Shown: piece by piece, positions 17,286-26,024 of the stretch
Layout: each line of letters starts with the position of its first letter
Position numbering within the stretch: the first letter of the stretch is position 1
Assembly: GCF_022662305.1 (NCBI RefSeq)
Contig: NZ_JAKNQH010000012.1
Location: 1-64,000 of the forward strand
Direction of reading: 5' to 3'
From: Sphingomonas sp. BAUL-RG-20F-R05-02
GTDB taxonomy: Bacteria > Pseudomonadota > Alphaproteobacteria > Sphingomonadales > Sphingomonadaceae
Length of the DNA stretch: 64,000 nucleotides
Notes under the pieces: generated by a model
The model's input: only the letters and a program-made list of their open reading frames with translations
Told to the model about the DNA's origin: nothing
The model's database searches: none
Made by a program: the position numbers and the translations under genes

Positions 17286-18263
17286 ATGAGAGCGGTCGTG
17301 GCAAAGCAGTTCGGCGACGGGCGTGATTTCACCATCGAACGACGGCCCGTCACGGCACCGGCGGCGGACGAAGTGCGGGTCCGCGTGCGCGCGGCTGCGG
17401 TGAACCACGTCGATACGATTGTGGCGGCGGGCCGCTATCAGGCGAAACCGGATCTGCCCTTCACGCCCGGCGGTGAATTCGCGGGTGAGGTGGCGGCGGT
17501 CGGTCGCGCGGTACGGGGCATCTTCGCCGGCGATCATGTTTGTGGTTCCGGCCTGTCCGGTGCCTTCGCTGAGAGCGTCACGGTACGGGCGTCCGCACTG
17601 TCGCCGCTTCCCCCCAACATGCATTTCATCGAGGGCGCCACCTTTCGCGTCGCGCACGGCACCGCGATGGCGGGCCTGGTTCAGGGCGCCGGGCTGAAGT
17701 CGGGCGAAACCGTGCTGGTGCTCGGTGCGGGGGGCGCCGTCGGCTTCGCGGCGGTCGGGATCGCCAAAGCGCTCGGCGCGCGCGTGATCGCATCGGCATC
17801 GACCGAACAGAAGCGCGCGCTCGCCACGGCGGCGGGGGCCGACGCCGTGCTGGCGGGAGATGCGGATGGCTGGCGTGATCGGCTGCGCGCGCTGGTCGGC
17901 GATGCGCCGCTCGATGTCGTCGTCGATCCCGTCGGCGGGACCGCGACCGAGTCGGCGTTCAGGTCGCTTGGATGGGGCGGTCGGCATCTCGTGATCGGCT
18001 TCGCCGGTGGCCTGATCCCAGCGCTACCGACCAATCTCGCGTTGGTGAAGGGCCTGCGCCTGGTCGGCGTCAATTTCGGTCGGTTCACCCAGTGCGAACC
18101 CGTCGCGATGGCTTCCAACACGGTGGCGCTGCGGCAGATGTGGGAGGTGGGGAAGATCGGCGCACCGCCGATCCGGACCTATCCCTTCGAGCAGTTCGCC
18201 GACGCGATGCAGGCCGCCGCCGAACGCGGCACGATCGGGCGGATCGTTCTCAACGTGAGCTAA
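17286..18263 (+). CDS. zinc-free MDR oxidoreductase, quinone-reductase type
   Basis: This 325-residue medium-chain reductase has an N-terminal GroES-like domain (VNHVDTIVAAGRY, FTPGGEFAGEVAAVG) and a Rossmann domain with VLVLGAGGAVGFAAV at about residue 140. No catalytic or structural zinc cysteine cluster is seen, so it belongs with NADPH:quinone or enoyl reductases rather than alcohol dehydrogenases. A GTTCTGAATAGCG sequence at 17230-17242 in its leader resembles the half-site of the shared motif. Only 77 nt separate it from a second MDR gene. Confidence 0.82.
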   Translation: MRAVVAKQFGDGRDFTIERRPVTAPAADEVRVRVRAAAVNHVDTIVAAGRYQAKPDLPFTPGGEFAGEVAAVGRAVRGIFAGDHVCGSGLSGAFAESVTVRASALSPLPPNMHFIEGATFRVAHGTAMAGLVQGAGLKSGETVLVLGAGGAVGFAAVGIAKALGARVIASASTEQKRALATAAGADAVLAGDADGWRDRLRALVGDAPLDVVVDPVGGTATESAFRSLGWGGRHLVIGFAGGLIPALPTNLALVKGLRLVGVNFGRFTQCEPVAMASNTVALRQMWEVGKIGAPPIRTYPFEQFADAMQAAAERGTIGRIVLNVS

Positions 18264-18266
18264 TAT

Positions 18267-18302
18267 GTTCTGCATTACGATTAGCGTTCTATGTGCGGAA
18301 TA
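18267..18302. promoter_or_regulatory. shared-motif half-sites before the second MDR gene
   Basis: GTTCTGCATTACG at 18267-18279 shares TTCTGCATT with sites at 37002 and, inverted, at 30828. A second GTTCT is at 18286-18290. TATGTGCGGAATA at 18290-18302 resembles TATATGCGGAATG at 30819-30831. The three lie in the 77-nt gap just after the first MDR gene. Function as an operator is inferred from recurrence. Confidence 0.4.
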
Positions 18303-18340
18303 TATATGGCCTTGGTAGGATGGTTGGAAAAGGATCGAAG

Positions 18341-19270
18341 ATGAAAGCTGCCGTTATCGCAGAGCATGGCGCCGCACCGGAATACGCGGATTTTGCTGAA
18401 CCAGAAGCGCGCGACGGTTGTGTGCGGATCGCGGTCGAGACGGCGGGGCTGGGTGGCTGGGACGTGCTCGGCGCGTACCGGCTCGCCATGCAGTATCCGT
18501 GCGTGTTGCGCGGCGAAGGTGTGGGCCGTGCCGAGGACGGCCGGCGCGTCTATTTCGGCGAGCGTTCGGTGGCGCCATGGGGTGGCTGGGCGGAGCACAC
18601 GATCGTTCCGGCCGCTGAAGTTTGGGACGTGCCCGATGATGTCGACGACGCGACCGCGATCACGATGGCGATCGCGGGCACAGGCGCGCTGATCCCGCTC
18701 GAAAGCGCTGCGATCAAGCCGGGCGAGAAAGTGCTGATCCTCGGCGCGACGGGCGTGATCGGACAGCTTATGCTGCAGATGGCGCGCGTGATGGGGGCAG
18801 GGGAGATCGTCGGTGCCTCCCGGAGCGAATCGGCGCTCGCCGAACTTACGACAAAGGGGTTGGCCGATACGACCGTATGCCTGACCGGCGGAGACAGCGA
18901 TCCCGCCGCGCTGAAGCAGGCGGGTGGCGACGGGTTCGACGTCGTGATGGATCTGGTCTGCGGCGCACCGATGGTCGCCGCTCTGCGGGCGACGCGGTGG
19001 GGCGCCCGGATCGTCACGGTCGGCACCGGAGCAGGCGCGGGCATCAACATCACCGCCGGCGATCTGCTCTTCCGCACGCTGACCACGATCGGCACCGGCC
19101 AGCGGCCGCCTTCCGATCGCGAGGCGATCTGGCGCCGGTTGCTCGCGATGAATGCGGCGCACGATTTCAAGATCGATTACAAGCGCTATGATCTGCCGCA
19201 GATCGCACAGGCATGGGCCGCCCAGAAGGCTGGCCCGCATGCAAAGATCGTCGGCGCGGTCCGGGCGTAG
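18341..19270 (+). CDS. MDR-family oxidoreductase
   Basis: This 309-residue medium-chain reductase has a GroES-like half containing VETAGLGGWDVLGAYRLAM and RGEGVGRAEDGRRVYFGE, then a Rossmann half with KVLILGATGVIGQLMLQMA at about residue 130. Zinc ligands are not evident. ATG 18341 starts the typical MKAAVIAEHGAAPEY and has AAGGA 11 nt upstream. It follows another MDR gene but has its own AT-rich leader with motif half-sites, so it may be separately controlled. Substrate unknown. Confidence 0.8.
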   Translation: MKAAVIAEHGAAPEYADFAEPEARDGCVRIAVETAGLGGWDVLGAYRLAMQYPCVLRGEGVGRAEDGRRVYFGERSVAPWGGWAEHTIVPAAEVWDVPDDVDDATAITMAIAGTGALIPLESAAIKPGEKVLILGATGVIGQLMLQMARVMGAGEIVGASRSESALAELTTKGLADTTVCLTGGDSDPAALKQAGGDGFDVVMDLVCGAPMVAALRATRWGARIVTVGTGAGAGINITAGDLLFRTLTTIGTGQRPPSDREAIWRRLLAMNAAHDFKIDYKRYDLPQIAQAWAAQKAGPHAKIVGAVRA

Positions 19271-19283
19271 ACAGCAGCCGGTC

Positions 19284-19306
19284 GCGCGGGCTTTACCAGC
19301 CCGCGC
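19284..19306 (+). terminator. hairpin between convergent genes
   Basis: GCGCGGGCT at 19284-19292 pairs with AGCCCGCGC at 19298-19306 around a 5-nt loop. It lies 14 nt past the MDR stop and 12 nt before the convergent SDR stop. There is no long T run, but position and stem strength suggest a bidirectional terminator. Confidence 0.55.
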
Positions 19307-19318
19307 CCCGGACGCCGG

Positions 19319-20125
19319 TCAGCCCTGCGGCTCGAGTTCGGCGAGGTTCTGCGGCCGCGAGTTGAATCCCCACAGGTGCAGCCCGCCGTCGACGTTGATC
19401 GTCTGTCCGGTCACGAAGCTCGCCATATCAGAGGCGAGAAACACCGCCACCGGTGCGATATCCGGCTCGGGGTATCCCACGCGGCCGAGCGGTTTGATCG
19501 AGGCGGAGACCTTTTCGAAGCCGGGGTGCTCGCGGCAGAGCCGCTCGAACGAAAGACCGGCCGCCGCCGGCGCGATCGCGTTGACGCGGATGTTGAAGCG
19601 GCCCCATTCCGACGCGGCACTGTGCGTGAGGCCGCGGATCGCGGCCTTGCCCATATTGTAATCGGCATGGCGCCAGGCGCCGGTCTCCACGTCGATCGAG
19701 TAGAAGTTGATGACGCTGCCGCCGCCGCGCGCCTTGAAGATCGGGAAGGCAGCTTGCATCGCCCACCACGTCGCCCACGCTGTCGTTTCCAGGGTACGCT
19801 GGAGGATCGCGTCGGTCTTCTGTTCGAGCAGGACTTCCGGGCTGGGCGCAAAGGCATTGTTGACCAGCGTGTCTAATCCGCCGAAGTGCGAAACGGCAGC
19901 CTCGATCGCGCCGGTCACGCTGGCCTTGTCGCCGACGTCGGTATGGACGAAGTGCGCCTCCCCGCCGAGTTCGGCACATTCCGCCGCAACCGTTCGGCCG
20001 CGCTCCTCGTCGAACTCGGCTATGACAACACGGGCGCCTTCCCGCACGAACCGCCGGACGATGCCGCGCCCGATCCCTGCGCCGCCGCCTGTGACTAGCG
20101 CCACATTGCCCTCCAACAAACCCAT
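19319..20125 (-). CDS. SDR-family oxidoreductase
   Basis: This 268-residue short-chain dehydrogenase has VTGGGAGIGRGIVRRF at residues 11-26, NNAF in place of NNAG, and the active site YNMGK. VDGGLHLWGFNSR near the C-terminus extends beyond the usual FabG end. ATG 20125 has GAGGAGAGG upstream. A copy of the shared regulatory motif sits only 18 nt before the start codon, so binding there would block initiation. It is divergent from the SDR at 20300. Substrate unknown. Confidence 0.87.
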   Translation of the reverse strand: MGLLEGNVALVTGGGAGIGRGIVRRFVREGARVVIAEFDEERGRTVAAECAELGGEAHFVHTDVGDKASVTGAIEAAVSHFGGLDTLVNNAFAPSPEVLLEQKTDAILQRTLETTAWATWWAMQAAFPIFKARGGGSVINFYSIDVETGAWRHADYNMGKAAIRGLTHSAASEWGRFNIRVNAIAPAAAGLSFERLCREHPGFEKVSASIKPLGRVGYPEPDIAPVAVFLASDMASFVTGQTINVDGGLHLWGFNSRPQNLAELEPQG

Positions 20126-20142
20126 CGCCGCCTCTCCTCATC

Positions 20143-20163
20143 AATATTGTATTCTGATATTGA
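20143..20163. promoter_or_regulatory. shared-motif site between divergent SDR genes
   Basis: The sequence AATATTGTATTCT followed by GATATTGA gives the half-site ATTCTGATATTGA at 20151-20163. This is close to ATTCTGATGTTGG at 45349 and ATTCTGATGTCGG at 22527. The left arm (AATAT) matches the palindrome AGAAT only partly. It lies between divergent SDR genes. Operator function is inferred. Confidence 0.5.
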
Positions 20164-20261
20164 AAGGGCGTTCGGCTGGCGACTGTCAAGACTTCTCGGC
20201 GCAGACGTCGCCGTTTGTGGCTCAGGCCGTGATCAATCCGCAAAAACATGAGGAGGACACG

Positions 20262-20303
20262 ATGGCGATTGTCGAGCGTGCAATGATGGTCCAGCCGGTA
20301 TGA
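20262..20303 (+). CDS. 13-residue leader ORF coupled to the next SDR
   Basis: ATG 20262 follows a strong ribosome binding site (AGGAGGA at 20251-20257) and encodes MAIVERAMMVQPV, ending at TGA 20301-20303. The stop overlaps the SDR start ATG 20300 as ATGA. The SDR itself has no Shine-Dalgarno sequence of its own, so ribosomes probably load on this leader and restart. It may be a regulatory leader or the leftover front of a displaced gene. Confidence 0.45.
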   Translation: MAIVERAMMVQPV

Positions 20304-21100
20304 TCGCGCCGGATTTCCCCCAAGCGACATCAGGCGGCGACCTCTCGGTTTTCGGGCTCGCCGGAGCCCGCGTCGTGGTGACCGGCGCCGGCTCCGGCAT
20401 CGGTCGGGCGGCGGCGGTGTTGTTTGCGCAGGCCGGTGCCGATCTGGTGCTTGCCGACATCAACGTCGATGCGGTCGAAGCAAGCGGCGACTTGGTGCGG
20501 GCGCATGGGCGCGAAGCATTGATCGTGCCGACCGATTGCGCCTGTCCCGCCGCGATCGACGCGCTCGCCGAGCAAGCGGCCGCAGCCGGCCCGATCCGGG
20601 GCTGGTGCAACGTCGCAGGCGCGGTCGCCAAACAGACGGTGGTCGATACCGACCCAGCCGATTATGCGCGCATGCTCGATCTCAATTTGGGTGGTACGTT
20701 CTGGGGATGCAGGGCGGCGGCGCGGCGTATGATCCCGCACGGTGGCGGCGCCATCGTCAACATCTCGTCCAACGCGGCCGACGAACCGATCGGTGGACTT
20801 GCGCTCTATTCGATGACGAAGGCTGGGGTGAATATGCTCACGCGCACCCTCGCGCACGAACTCGGCCCGTCCGGCATCCGCGTCAACGCGGTCGCGCCCG
20901 GTTTTACGCTGACCGGGATGACTGCGCCTGTAGGCACCGATCTCGACGCAGTCGTCGCGCGCAACGCGGCACGCTCGCCACTCGGCCGTGTCGGCAGTCC
21001 TGACGATATCGCCTTCGCGATGCTTTACCTACTGTCGGACGCGAGCCGGTTCGTGACCGGGCAGATCTGGCGCGTCAACGGAGGAGTCACGATGCCGTGA
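20300..21100 (+). CDS. SDR-family oxidoreductase
   Basis: This 266-residue classical SDR has VVTGAGSGIGRAAAVLFAQ at about residues 24-42, catalytic Ser in VNISSNAADEP and YSMTK. It ends VNGGVTMP. Translation is probably coupled to the 13-codon leader ORF through ATGA, because no ribosome binding site precedes ATG 20300. It is divergent from the SDR ending at 19319 and separated from the convergent amidohydrolase by a strong terminator hairpin. The first 20 residues (MIAPDFPQATSGGDLSVFGL) are an unusual extension. Confidence 0.87.
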   Translation: MIAPDFPQATSGGDLSVFGLAGARVVVTGAGSGIGRAAAVLFAQAGADLVLADINVDAVEASGDLVRAHGREALIVPTDCACPAAIDALAEQAAAAGPIRGWCNVAGAVAKQTVVDTDPADYARMLDLNLGGTFWGCRAAARRMIPHGGGAIVNISSNAADEPIGGLALYSMTKAGVNMLTRTLAHELGPSGIRVNAVAPGFTLTGMTAPVGTDLDAVVARNAARSPLGRVGSPDDIAFAMLYLLSDASRFVTGQIWRVNGGVTMP

Positions 21101-21109
21101 CGAACAAGC

Positions 21110-21136
21110 GGGGGAGAGGCGGTGAGCCTCTCCCCC
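21110..21136 (+). terminator. strong bidirectional hairpin terminator
   Basis: GGGGGAGAGGC at 21110-21120 pairs perfectly with GCCTCTCCCCC at 21126-21136 around a GGTGA loop, followed by TT. It sits between the stop codons of the SDR (21100) and the convergent amidohydrolase (21144). Confidence 0.75.
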
Positions 21137-21143
21137 TTGGGTC

Positions 21144-22475
21144 TCAACGCCGGCCAGAAATCGTCGACTCGGCGTCGGCGCCTTCGAACATGCGGTTGAT
21201 GTCGCCCGAGGTGACCGGCTTGCCAACCTCACGATCGGGCTTGGCGCCACCCATGCCGAGGATCGGATCGGTATGGACGGGCACGGCAGCCGCGCGATGC
21301 TTCAGCGCGCCGACGGTGCAATTCTCCCGGCCGAACTTGCTGATCGGATCGTAGGAGAATTCGCGCATCGCGTTGAGGTGGGTGATCTTGTTGAGCGTCT
21401 CGTCGGAGAGATGCTTGACGTCATGCCACAATTTCTCGGCAGAATGTGGCCATACCGAATCCGAATGCGGGTAATCGCATTCGTACATAACCATGTCCTC
21501 GCCGATGTAATCAAGGTTGTTGATGCCGAACTTGTCCTCGATGAAGCAGCTGATGATGTGCTTCTTGAAAATGTCGCTCGGCATCTTGCCGCCGAAGTTG
21601 GAATTGGTCCAGGCATTGTGATGACCGTGGGTGAAGTCGGCGCGTTCGAGCAGATACGGGATCCAGCCGATCCCGCCTTCCGACAAGGCCATGCGCAATG
21701 TCGGATATTTCTTCCACATCGGCGCCCAGATCCAGTCCGCCGCCGAATTGGCGATCGAAATCGGCATTGAGGTGATCCACGCGTCGATCGGCGAGAGGTC
21801 GGAAGCGTGGGCCGCCGCGGCACCGGTGCCGATATGACAGCAGATCACGACGTTGTTGTCCGCACAGGCCTTCCACAACGGGTCCCAGTACGGATCGTGG
21901 ATCGACGGCCAGCCCGAGATCGCCGGATTGTCCGAGAACGAAAGCGCATGGACGCCGAGCCGCGCCAGGCGGTTCACCTCGGCAACGGCGGCCGGCATAT
22001 CCCAGAACGGCACCATCATCAGCGGAATGAAGCGGCCGGGAGCGGCTTCCGACCAATCGTAATAATGCCAGTCGTTATAGGCGCGGATCGCCGCCAGCGC
22101 GACTTCCTTGTCGTCGTGCGAGGTCTTCTGGAAACGCTGGCCCGCAAAGCCGGGAAAGGTTGGGAAGCAGATCGAGCCGAGTATGCCGTTGGCGTCCATA
22201 TCCTCGACACGCGATTTCAGGTCCCAGGTGCCACGGCGCATCTGCTCGTAGTTGAGCGGTTCCATCCCATATTCTTCCTTGGGACGGCCGACCACCGAGT
22301 TCAGGCCCATGTAGCCCGCGGCCTTCTCCTCGAAAACCCAGACGTCTCGCTCGTTGCGCGTCTCGATCTTCGGTTCGCGGCCCTTGAGATGCGCGGGCCA
22401 GTGCGGGGTGAAGGCGCCGGGCGGCTCGATCACATGGTCGTCGACGCTGATAAGGATCATGTCTTCCAGGTTCAT
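21144..22475 (-). CDS. amidohydrolase, ACMSD-like family
   Basis: This 443-residue metal-dependent TIM-barrel hydrolase or decarboxylase is related to aminocarboxymuconate semialdehyde decarboxylase. The first metal motif is D-D-H (ISVDDHVIEPP) rather than H-x-H, typical of one clade. Further motifs are CFPTFPGFAGQ, NDWHYYDWSEA, the metal-binding H in CCHIGTG, SEGGIGWIPYLLERAD and ECDYPHSDSVWP with a catalytic Asp. ATG 22475 (MNLEDMILIS) is preferred over 22499 because GGAGG lies 5 nt before it. Relatives decarboxylate or cleave aromatic ring-fission products. A shared-motif palindrome lies 43 nt upstream, divergent from a TetR gene. Confidence 0.85.
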   Translation of the reverse strand: MNLEDMILISVDDHVIEPPGAFTPHWPAHLKGREPKIETRNERDVWVFEEKAAGYMGLNSVVGRPKEEYGMEPLNYEQMRRGTWDLKSRVEDMDANGILGSICFPTFPGFAGQRFQKTSHDDKEVALAAIRAYNDWHYYDWSEAAPGRFIPLMMVPFWDMPAAVAEVNRLARLGVHALSFSDNPAISGWPSIHDPYWDPLWKACADNNVVICCHIGTGAAAAHASDLSPIDAWITSMPISIANSAADWIWAPMWKKYPTLRMALSEGGIGWIPYLLERADFTHGHHNAWTNSNFGGKMPSDIFKKHIISCFIEDKFGINNLDYIGEDMVMYECDYPHSDSVWPHSAEKLWHDVKHLSDETLNKITHLNAMREFSYDPISKFGRENCTVGALKHRAAAVPVHTDPILGMGGAKPDREVGKPVTSGDINRMFEGADAESTISGRR

Positions 22476-22517
22476 CTCTACCTCCACGGCGCGCTTCAAA
22501 GGCGCTTTGACTCAACA

Positions 22518-22539
22518 CAGAACTACATTCTGATGTCGG
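22518..22539. promoter_or_regulatory. palindromic shared-motif operator candidate
   Basis: CAGAACTACATTCTG at 22518-22532 is a 5+5+5 inverted repeat, and the extended half-site ATTCTGATGTCGG at 22527-22539 matches the site at 45349-45361 in 12 of 13 bases. It lies between the divergent amidohydrolase and TetR genes, a usual place for a TetR operator. This makes the adjacent TetR (22681) a candidate for binding the motif. Binding is inferred. Confidence 0.6.
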
Positions 22540-22680
22540 ACTGACTATCTACGGCGACTCCGCCGCGCAAGCCAAATCGCACATATTCTGCACAGAAGCG
22601 TTGTAAGTGTCCATCTTTGTCTCGAATGCTTCGGTGACGGGATGGACACATCGGATCGACGGCGATAGCGTCCCCGGATC

Positions 22681-23379
22681 ATGCCGCCGCCTAATCTCGA
22701 CCTTCCGGGCGCCGCTGATGCCCCGTGTATCTTCAGCCCGCTGCGGCGACCGGAGGCTTCGCCCCAGCGTACCGGTCGTCGGCCCGACCCCCGTGCCGCA
22801 GCGACGATCCGCAAGATTCTCGAGGCGACTGAGCGCATGTTGCTGCGTGCCGGGGTTAATGGCATGTCGCTGCGCGACGTCGCTACCGAGGCCGAGGTGG
22901 CGCGCGGCACGCTTTACCGATACTTTTCCTCCAAAGAGCAGCTGCTGCACGGTTACACCGAGTTTATGCGCGCCCGGCTCGAGAGCGGCCTCACCGCAGC
23001 GGTGGAAGCCCACGCGCCGACCGAACGGTTCAAGCCCTTTCTCGATTTCTTCGGGCATTTCTTCGCACGCAAACAGGCGCGGCAATTCCTGGAAGCCGAA
23101 CCTGCCTTTGCGCTCGAATATTTTCGCCGAAATCACGAAAGTGCCATCACGAGAACCTGCGAGCTGCTGAAGCCCGTGTTCGAGGATTGGCAGGCATCGC
23201 TCGGACGGCCGCTCGATCACCGCTTTCTTGCGGACCTCGTCCTGCGCGATCTCATCAGCAATATTCTCGTGCCGTCGCGCGACGGGCATACCTCCGTCGA
23301 AATGTTGCCGGAAACGCTTGGCGTCGGCGTCAGGGTTCACTCAGGGGCAGCGCGCAGACGGGCGACGGTGTCCGCATAG
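22681..23379 (+). CDS. TetR-family transcriptional regulator
   Basis: This 232-residue regulator has the TetR DNA-binding domain at about residues 40-90 (ILEATERMLLRAGVNGMSLR, VARGTLYRYFSSKEQLLHGY), preceded by a Pro-rich N-terminal tail of about 35 residues. That tail suggests the true start could be later, for example an alternative start nearer RRPDPRAAAT. The C-terminal domain should bind an effector. It is divergent from the amidohydrolase, with a shared-motif palindrome between them, and its 3' end overlaps the convergent MFS pseudogene by 43 nt. It is a prime candidate for control of the dispersed motif-bearing operons. Confidence 0.87.
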   Translation: MPPPNLDLPGAADAPCIFSPLRRPEASPQRTGRRPDPRAAATIRKILEATERMLLRAGVNGMSLRDVATEAEVARGTLYRYFSSKEQLLHGYTEFMRARLESGLTAAVEAHAPTERFKPFLDFFGHFFARKQARQFLEAEPAFALEYFRRNHESAITRTCELLKPVFEDWQASLGRPLDHRFLADLVLRDLISNILVPSRDGHTSVEMLPETLGVGVRVHSGAARRRATVSA

Positions 23380-24699
23380 GGCGACAGCCCTGAAGCGCAC
23401 AGCCACAGGCCGAGCAGAGCGGCGGGCACCGCGACGATGACCAGTGAATAACCAAGCATCGCGCCGTTTCGGAACACCTGATCGGTGAGCAGCGCGACCG
23501 AAGTCGGACCGAGCCCGATGCCCAGTAATCCGCCGAGCAGCAGGTAGCAGGCGATCGCCTTGCCGCGCATCCGGTTCGGGAATGCATCCTGGATCGCGCA
23601 GGGGCGCTTGACTGGCCGATCGCGAAGCCGAAGATCGCCACGCCCAGCAGGGACAGGGCGAGCGTGGCACTCGGCATCAACGGCCAGAGAGCGGCAGCGG
23701 GCAGGATCAGCGCCCAGGCCACCAGCGTCACGCGCAAGCGCGCCGCCGGAACCCGGTGCGCCACCCAGCGATCGCTGAGCCAGCCCGACAACAAAGTGCC
23801 GAGCAGACCGGCAACGGCGACAACGCTGCCAACGATCATTCCCGCGCGGCTCGCCGGGAAGCCGAAACGGCGGTCCATATAGGCCGGCGCCCACGCCAGC
23901 ACGCCGTAACCGATCGCCGCCAGCACCGCCGGATAAGTGAGCAGCCGTGCAAAGGTTGCGCGATTGTCGCGCAAATACCCCAGAAATTCGGCTGTGCTCG
24001 CGCTGGCGGCGTCGCCGCCCTCGCGGCGCGCGGGCTCGCGAACGAGGAGCATCAGCGGCGCCAGGAGGGCTCCGGGAGCGCCGGCGCACAGAAAAACACG
24101 AGCTGCCAGGGCTTTAGCGTTCCCAACCCCGCAAGCGCGACCGGCGTTTGCAGCCGAGACAGCATCAGGCCGCCGATCAGCAGCGACGCGCCGGATCCGA
24201 TCGCGAGGGACACATAATAGGCGGCAAGCGCCCGGCCGCGCCGCCGGGCCGGCGTGTAATCGGCGATGATCGAGTAAGCGGCCGGCGCGAGCACCGCCTC
24301 GCCGATGCCGACGCCGGCGCGGGTCGCCATCAACATCCCGTAGCTCCGCGCGAACGCAGCGAGGATCGTCATCAGGCTCCAAACGAGGATGCCGACCACG
24401 ATCAGGTTGCGGCGATGCGCTTTGTCGACCAGCCGACCAAGCGGCAGTCCGATGATCGTATAGGCGAGCGCAAATCCATATCCCTGCAACAGGCTGTACT
24501 GGGTGTCGCTCAGCGTGAACGCTTCCTTCAGCGGCTTTACCAGCAGTGCTGGCAATTGTCGGTCCAGTTGCGAGAACAGCGTAACAACCCAGAGGATGGC
24601 GAGCGTCGACCATGCGCGCGACATCGCCGGATACGGCTCGCCCGCATCCGGCGATCCGCCAGCCGAAGGCGGTTCGACGGGCGTCTGCCGTATGCTCAT
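23337..24699 (-). pseudogene. MFS transporter broken by two single-base frameshifts
   Basis: The gene starts at ATG 24699 (MSIRQTPVEPP, GGAG upstream) and encodes helices such as STLAILWVVTLFSQLDRQLP and YGFALAYTIIGLPLGRLVDK. The frame is lost at a short A/T run (24092-24096), where WQLVFFCA should continue as GAPGALLAPLMLL in the next frame. A second one-base loss near 23597-23601 moves the GFAIGQSSAPA segment to AIQDAFPNRMRGKAIACYLL in the third frame, ending at 23337. Restoring two bases gives a normal protein of about 454 residues. Either the gene is dead or the assembly has two indel errors. Confidence 0.8.
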
Positions 24700-24947
24700 T
24701 CTCCACTCCAAATACTGCATATGGAATGCAATTCGTACTTTGGAACGCGCTGCCTGTATAGCGCTCGGAGATCCATCCCGCCGAACATCTACTGTATCGA
24801 GGTCTTGGAATTCTCCAGCCGCAGATATTGTGAACATATAGGTCGGTATTGACTCGAATTCCACGCGCGAGCAGGATGGGCCATCGCCTGAAACGGGCTA
24901 GCGGACTCGTAATCGCCAAGCCGACTGTCGCAGAGAGGACCTGACCC
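24700..24947. promoter_or_regulatory. divergent promoter region, MFS and amidohydrolase
   Basis: This 248-nt AT-rich gap lies between divergent genes. TGCATATGGAATGCA at 24716-24730 is an imperfect inverted repeat resembling TATATGCGGAATGCA at 30819-30833, and lies directly before the MFS start. GGAATTCTCC at 24807-24816 is a palindrome containing ATTCT. Promoters are expected but -35/-10 boxes cannot be assigned with confidence. Confidence 0.35.
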
Positions 24948-26024
24948 ATGTTGATCGATCTCCACGCCCATGCTCCGCTACCGGGCTATTACAACCAGCA
25001 CGAACATTGGGGGCCGTTCTTTGAGAAGGGCGAGGACGGCGATATTCGGCTGCGGGTCGGCCACTGGATCCTGACGCTCGGCTCGCCCGAGCGCAAGGCG
25101 GCGGTGCGTGCCGGCAAGGCGCCTTCGCTGGAAGAGTATTTCCGCAGCTGGTCCGATCCTAAGCAGCGGCTCGCCAAGATGGATGCGGCGGGGCAAGACG
25201 CGCAGGTCCTGTCGGTGCCCTCGCACATCTATATGTATTGGGCGGAGCCCGAGTTCGGCGTACCGTTCGCGCGCACCGTCAACGATACGTTGGCCGAATA
25301 TTGTGCAGGCGGCGACAACCGACTGTTTGCCTGGGCGCACGCGCCGCTCAACGTGCCGGAGGAAGGCGCGAAGGAGCTCCGGCGTGCGGTGAAGGAGCAC
25401 GGTTTCCTGGGGTTGAGCGCTGGCGGCGCCAATTTCGGCGGCCTCGAATTCGACGATCCCGCGATGGACCCGATCTGGAAGGCGCTGTGCGATCTCGATC
25501 TGCCGATGTTCGTGCACGGCTACAATCAGTCGGTCGCATGGGGCAACAAAGCCAACGACGACAAATACGAGACCACCGCGATCGTCGGCATGCAGTATGA
25601 CGAGACGCGCTGCTTCTGGTACATGGTCAACGGCGGTGTGTTCGATCGTTTTCCCGATCTGAAGGTCTATATCACACACGGCGGCGGCTATGTGCCGTGG
25701 CAGCTCGGCCGCCTCAACCAGTGCAACAAGAACCTCGACAGCACCTACAACAAGAAGGAGCTCGTCGATTATCTGCCCAATTTTTACTTCGACCTGGAAT
25801 TGCACGAGAAGGTCATGCGTCAGGCGATCCTCGACCTGATCGGCGCCGATCGGCTGCTCTACGGATCGAACTTCGGCGGCAGCGACGCGGTGCGGCACGA
25901 TCTGACCGATGGCCTGCGCATCTCGGAGGAGGATCTTCAAAAGATCCGTTATCAGAATGCCCTGTCGCTGCTCCACCTCGATCCTGCCAAGATTGGCCGG
26001 GTCAGCACCGCCGTCGCTGCCTGA
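24948..26024 (+). CDS. amidohydrolase, ACMSD/LigY-like
   Basis: This 358-residue TIM-barrel metal hydrolase opens with the metal-binding HAH in MLIDLHAHAPLPGYYNQHEH. It also contains VLSVPSHIYMYWAEPEFG, FVHGYNQSV with a metal histidine, YITHGGGYVPWQLGRL, and LLYGSNFGGSDAVRHDLTDG with the catalytic Asp region. It is a clear paralogue of the amidohydrolase at 54673 (shared NQH-WGPF, HG-NQS and THGGG/THAGG blocks). Family members include LigY, which hydrolyses a C-C bond of a ring-fission product. The FAH gene follows with a TGATG overlap, implying consecutive steps. Confidence 0.85.
   Translation: MLIDLHAHAPLPGYYNQHEHWGPFFEKGEDGDIRLRVGHWILTLGSPERKAAVRAGKAPSLEEYFRSWSDPKQRLAKMDAAGQDAQVLSVPSHIYMYWAEPEFGVPFARTVNDTLAEYCAGGDNRLFAWAHAPLNVPEEGAKELRRAVKEHGFLGLSAGGANFGGLEFDDPAMDPIWKALCDLDLPMFVHGYNQSVAWGNKANDDKYETTAIVGMQYDETRCFWYMVNGGVFDRFPDLKVYITHGGGYVPWQLGRLNQCNKNLDSTYNKKELVDYLPNFYFDLELHEKVMRQAILDLIGADRLLYGSNFGGSDAVRHDLTDGLRISEEDLQKIRYQNALSLLHLDPAKIGRVSTAVAA

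Noticed and set aside
21807-22544. 245-codon plus-strand ORF opposite the amidohydrolase
   Set aside because: It is the complement of the amidohydrolase coding sequence, with no family features.
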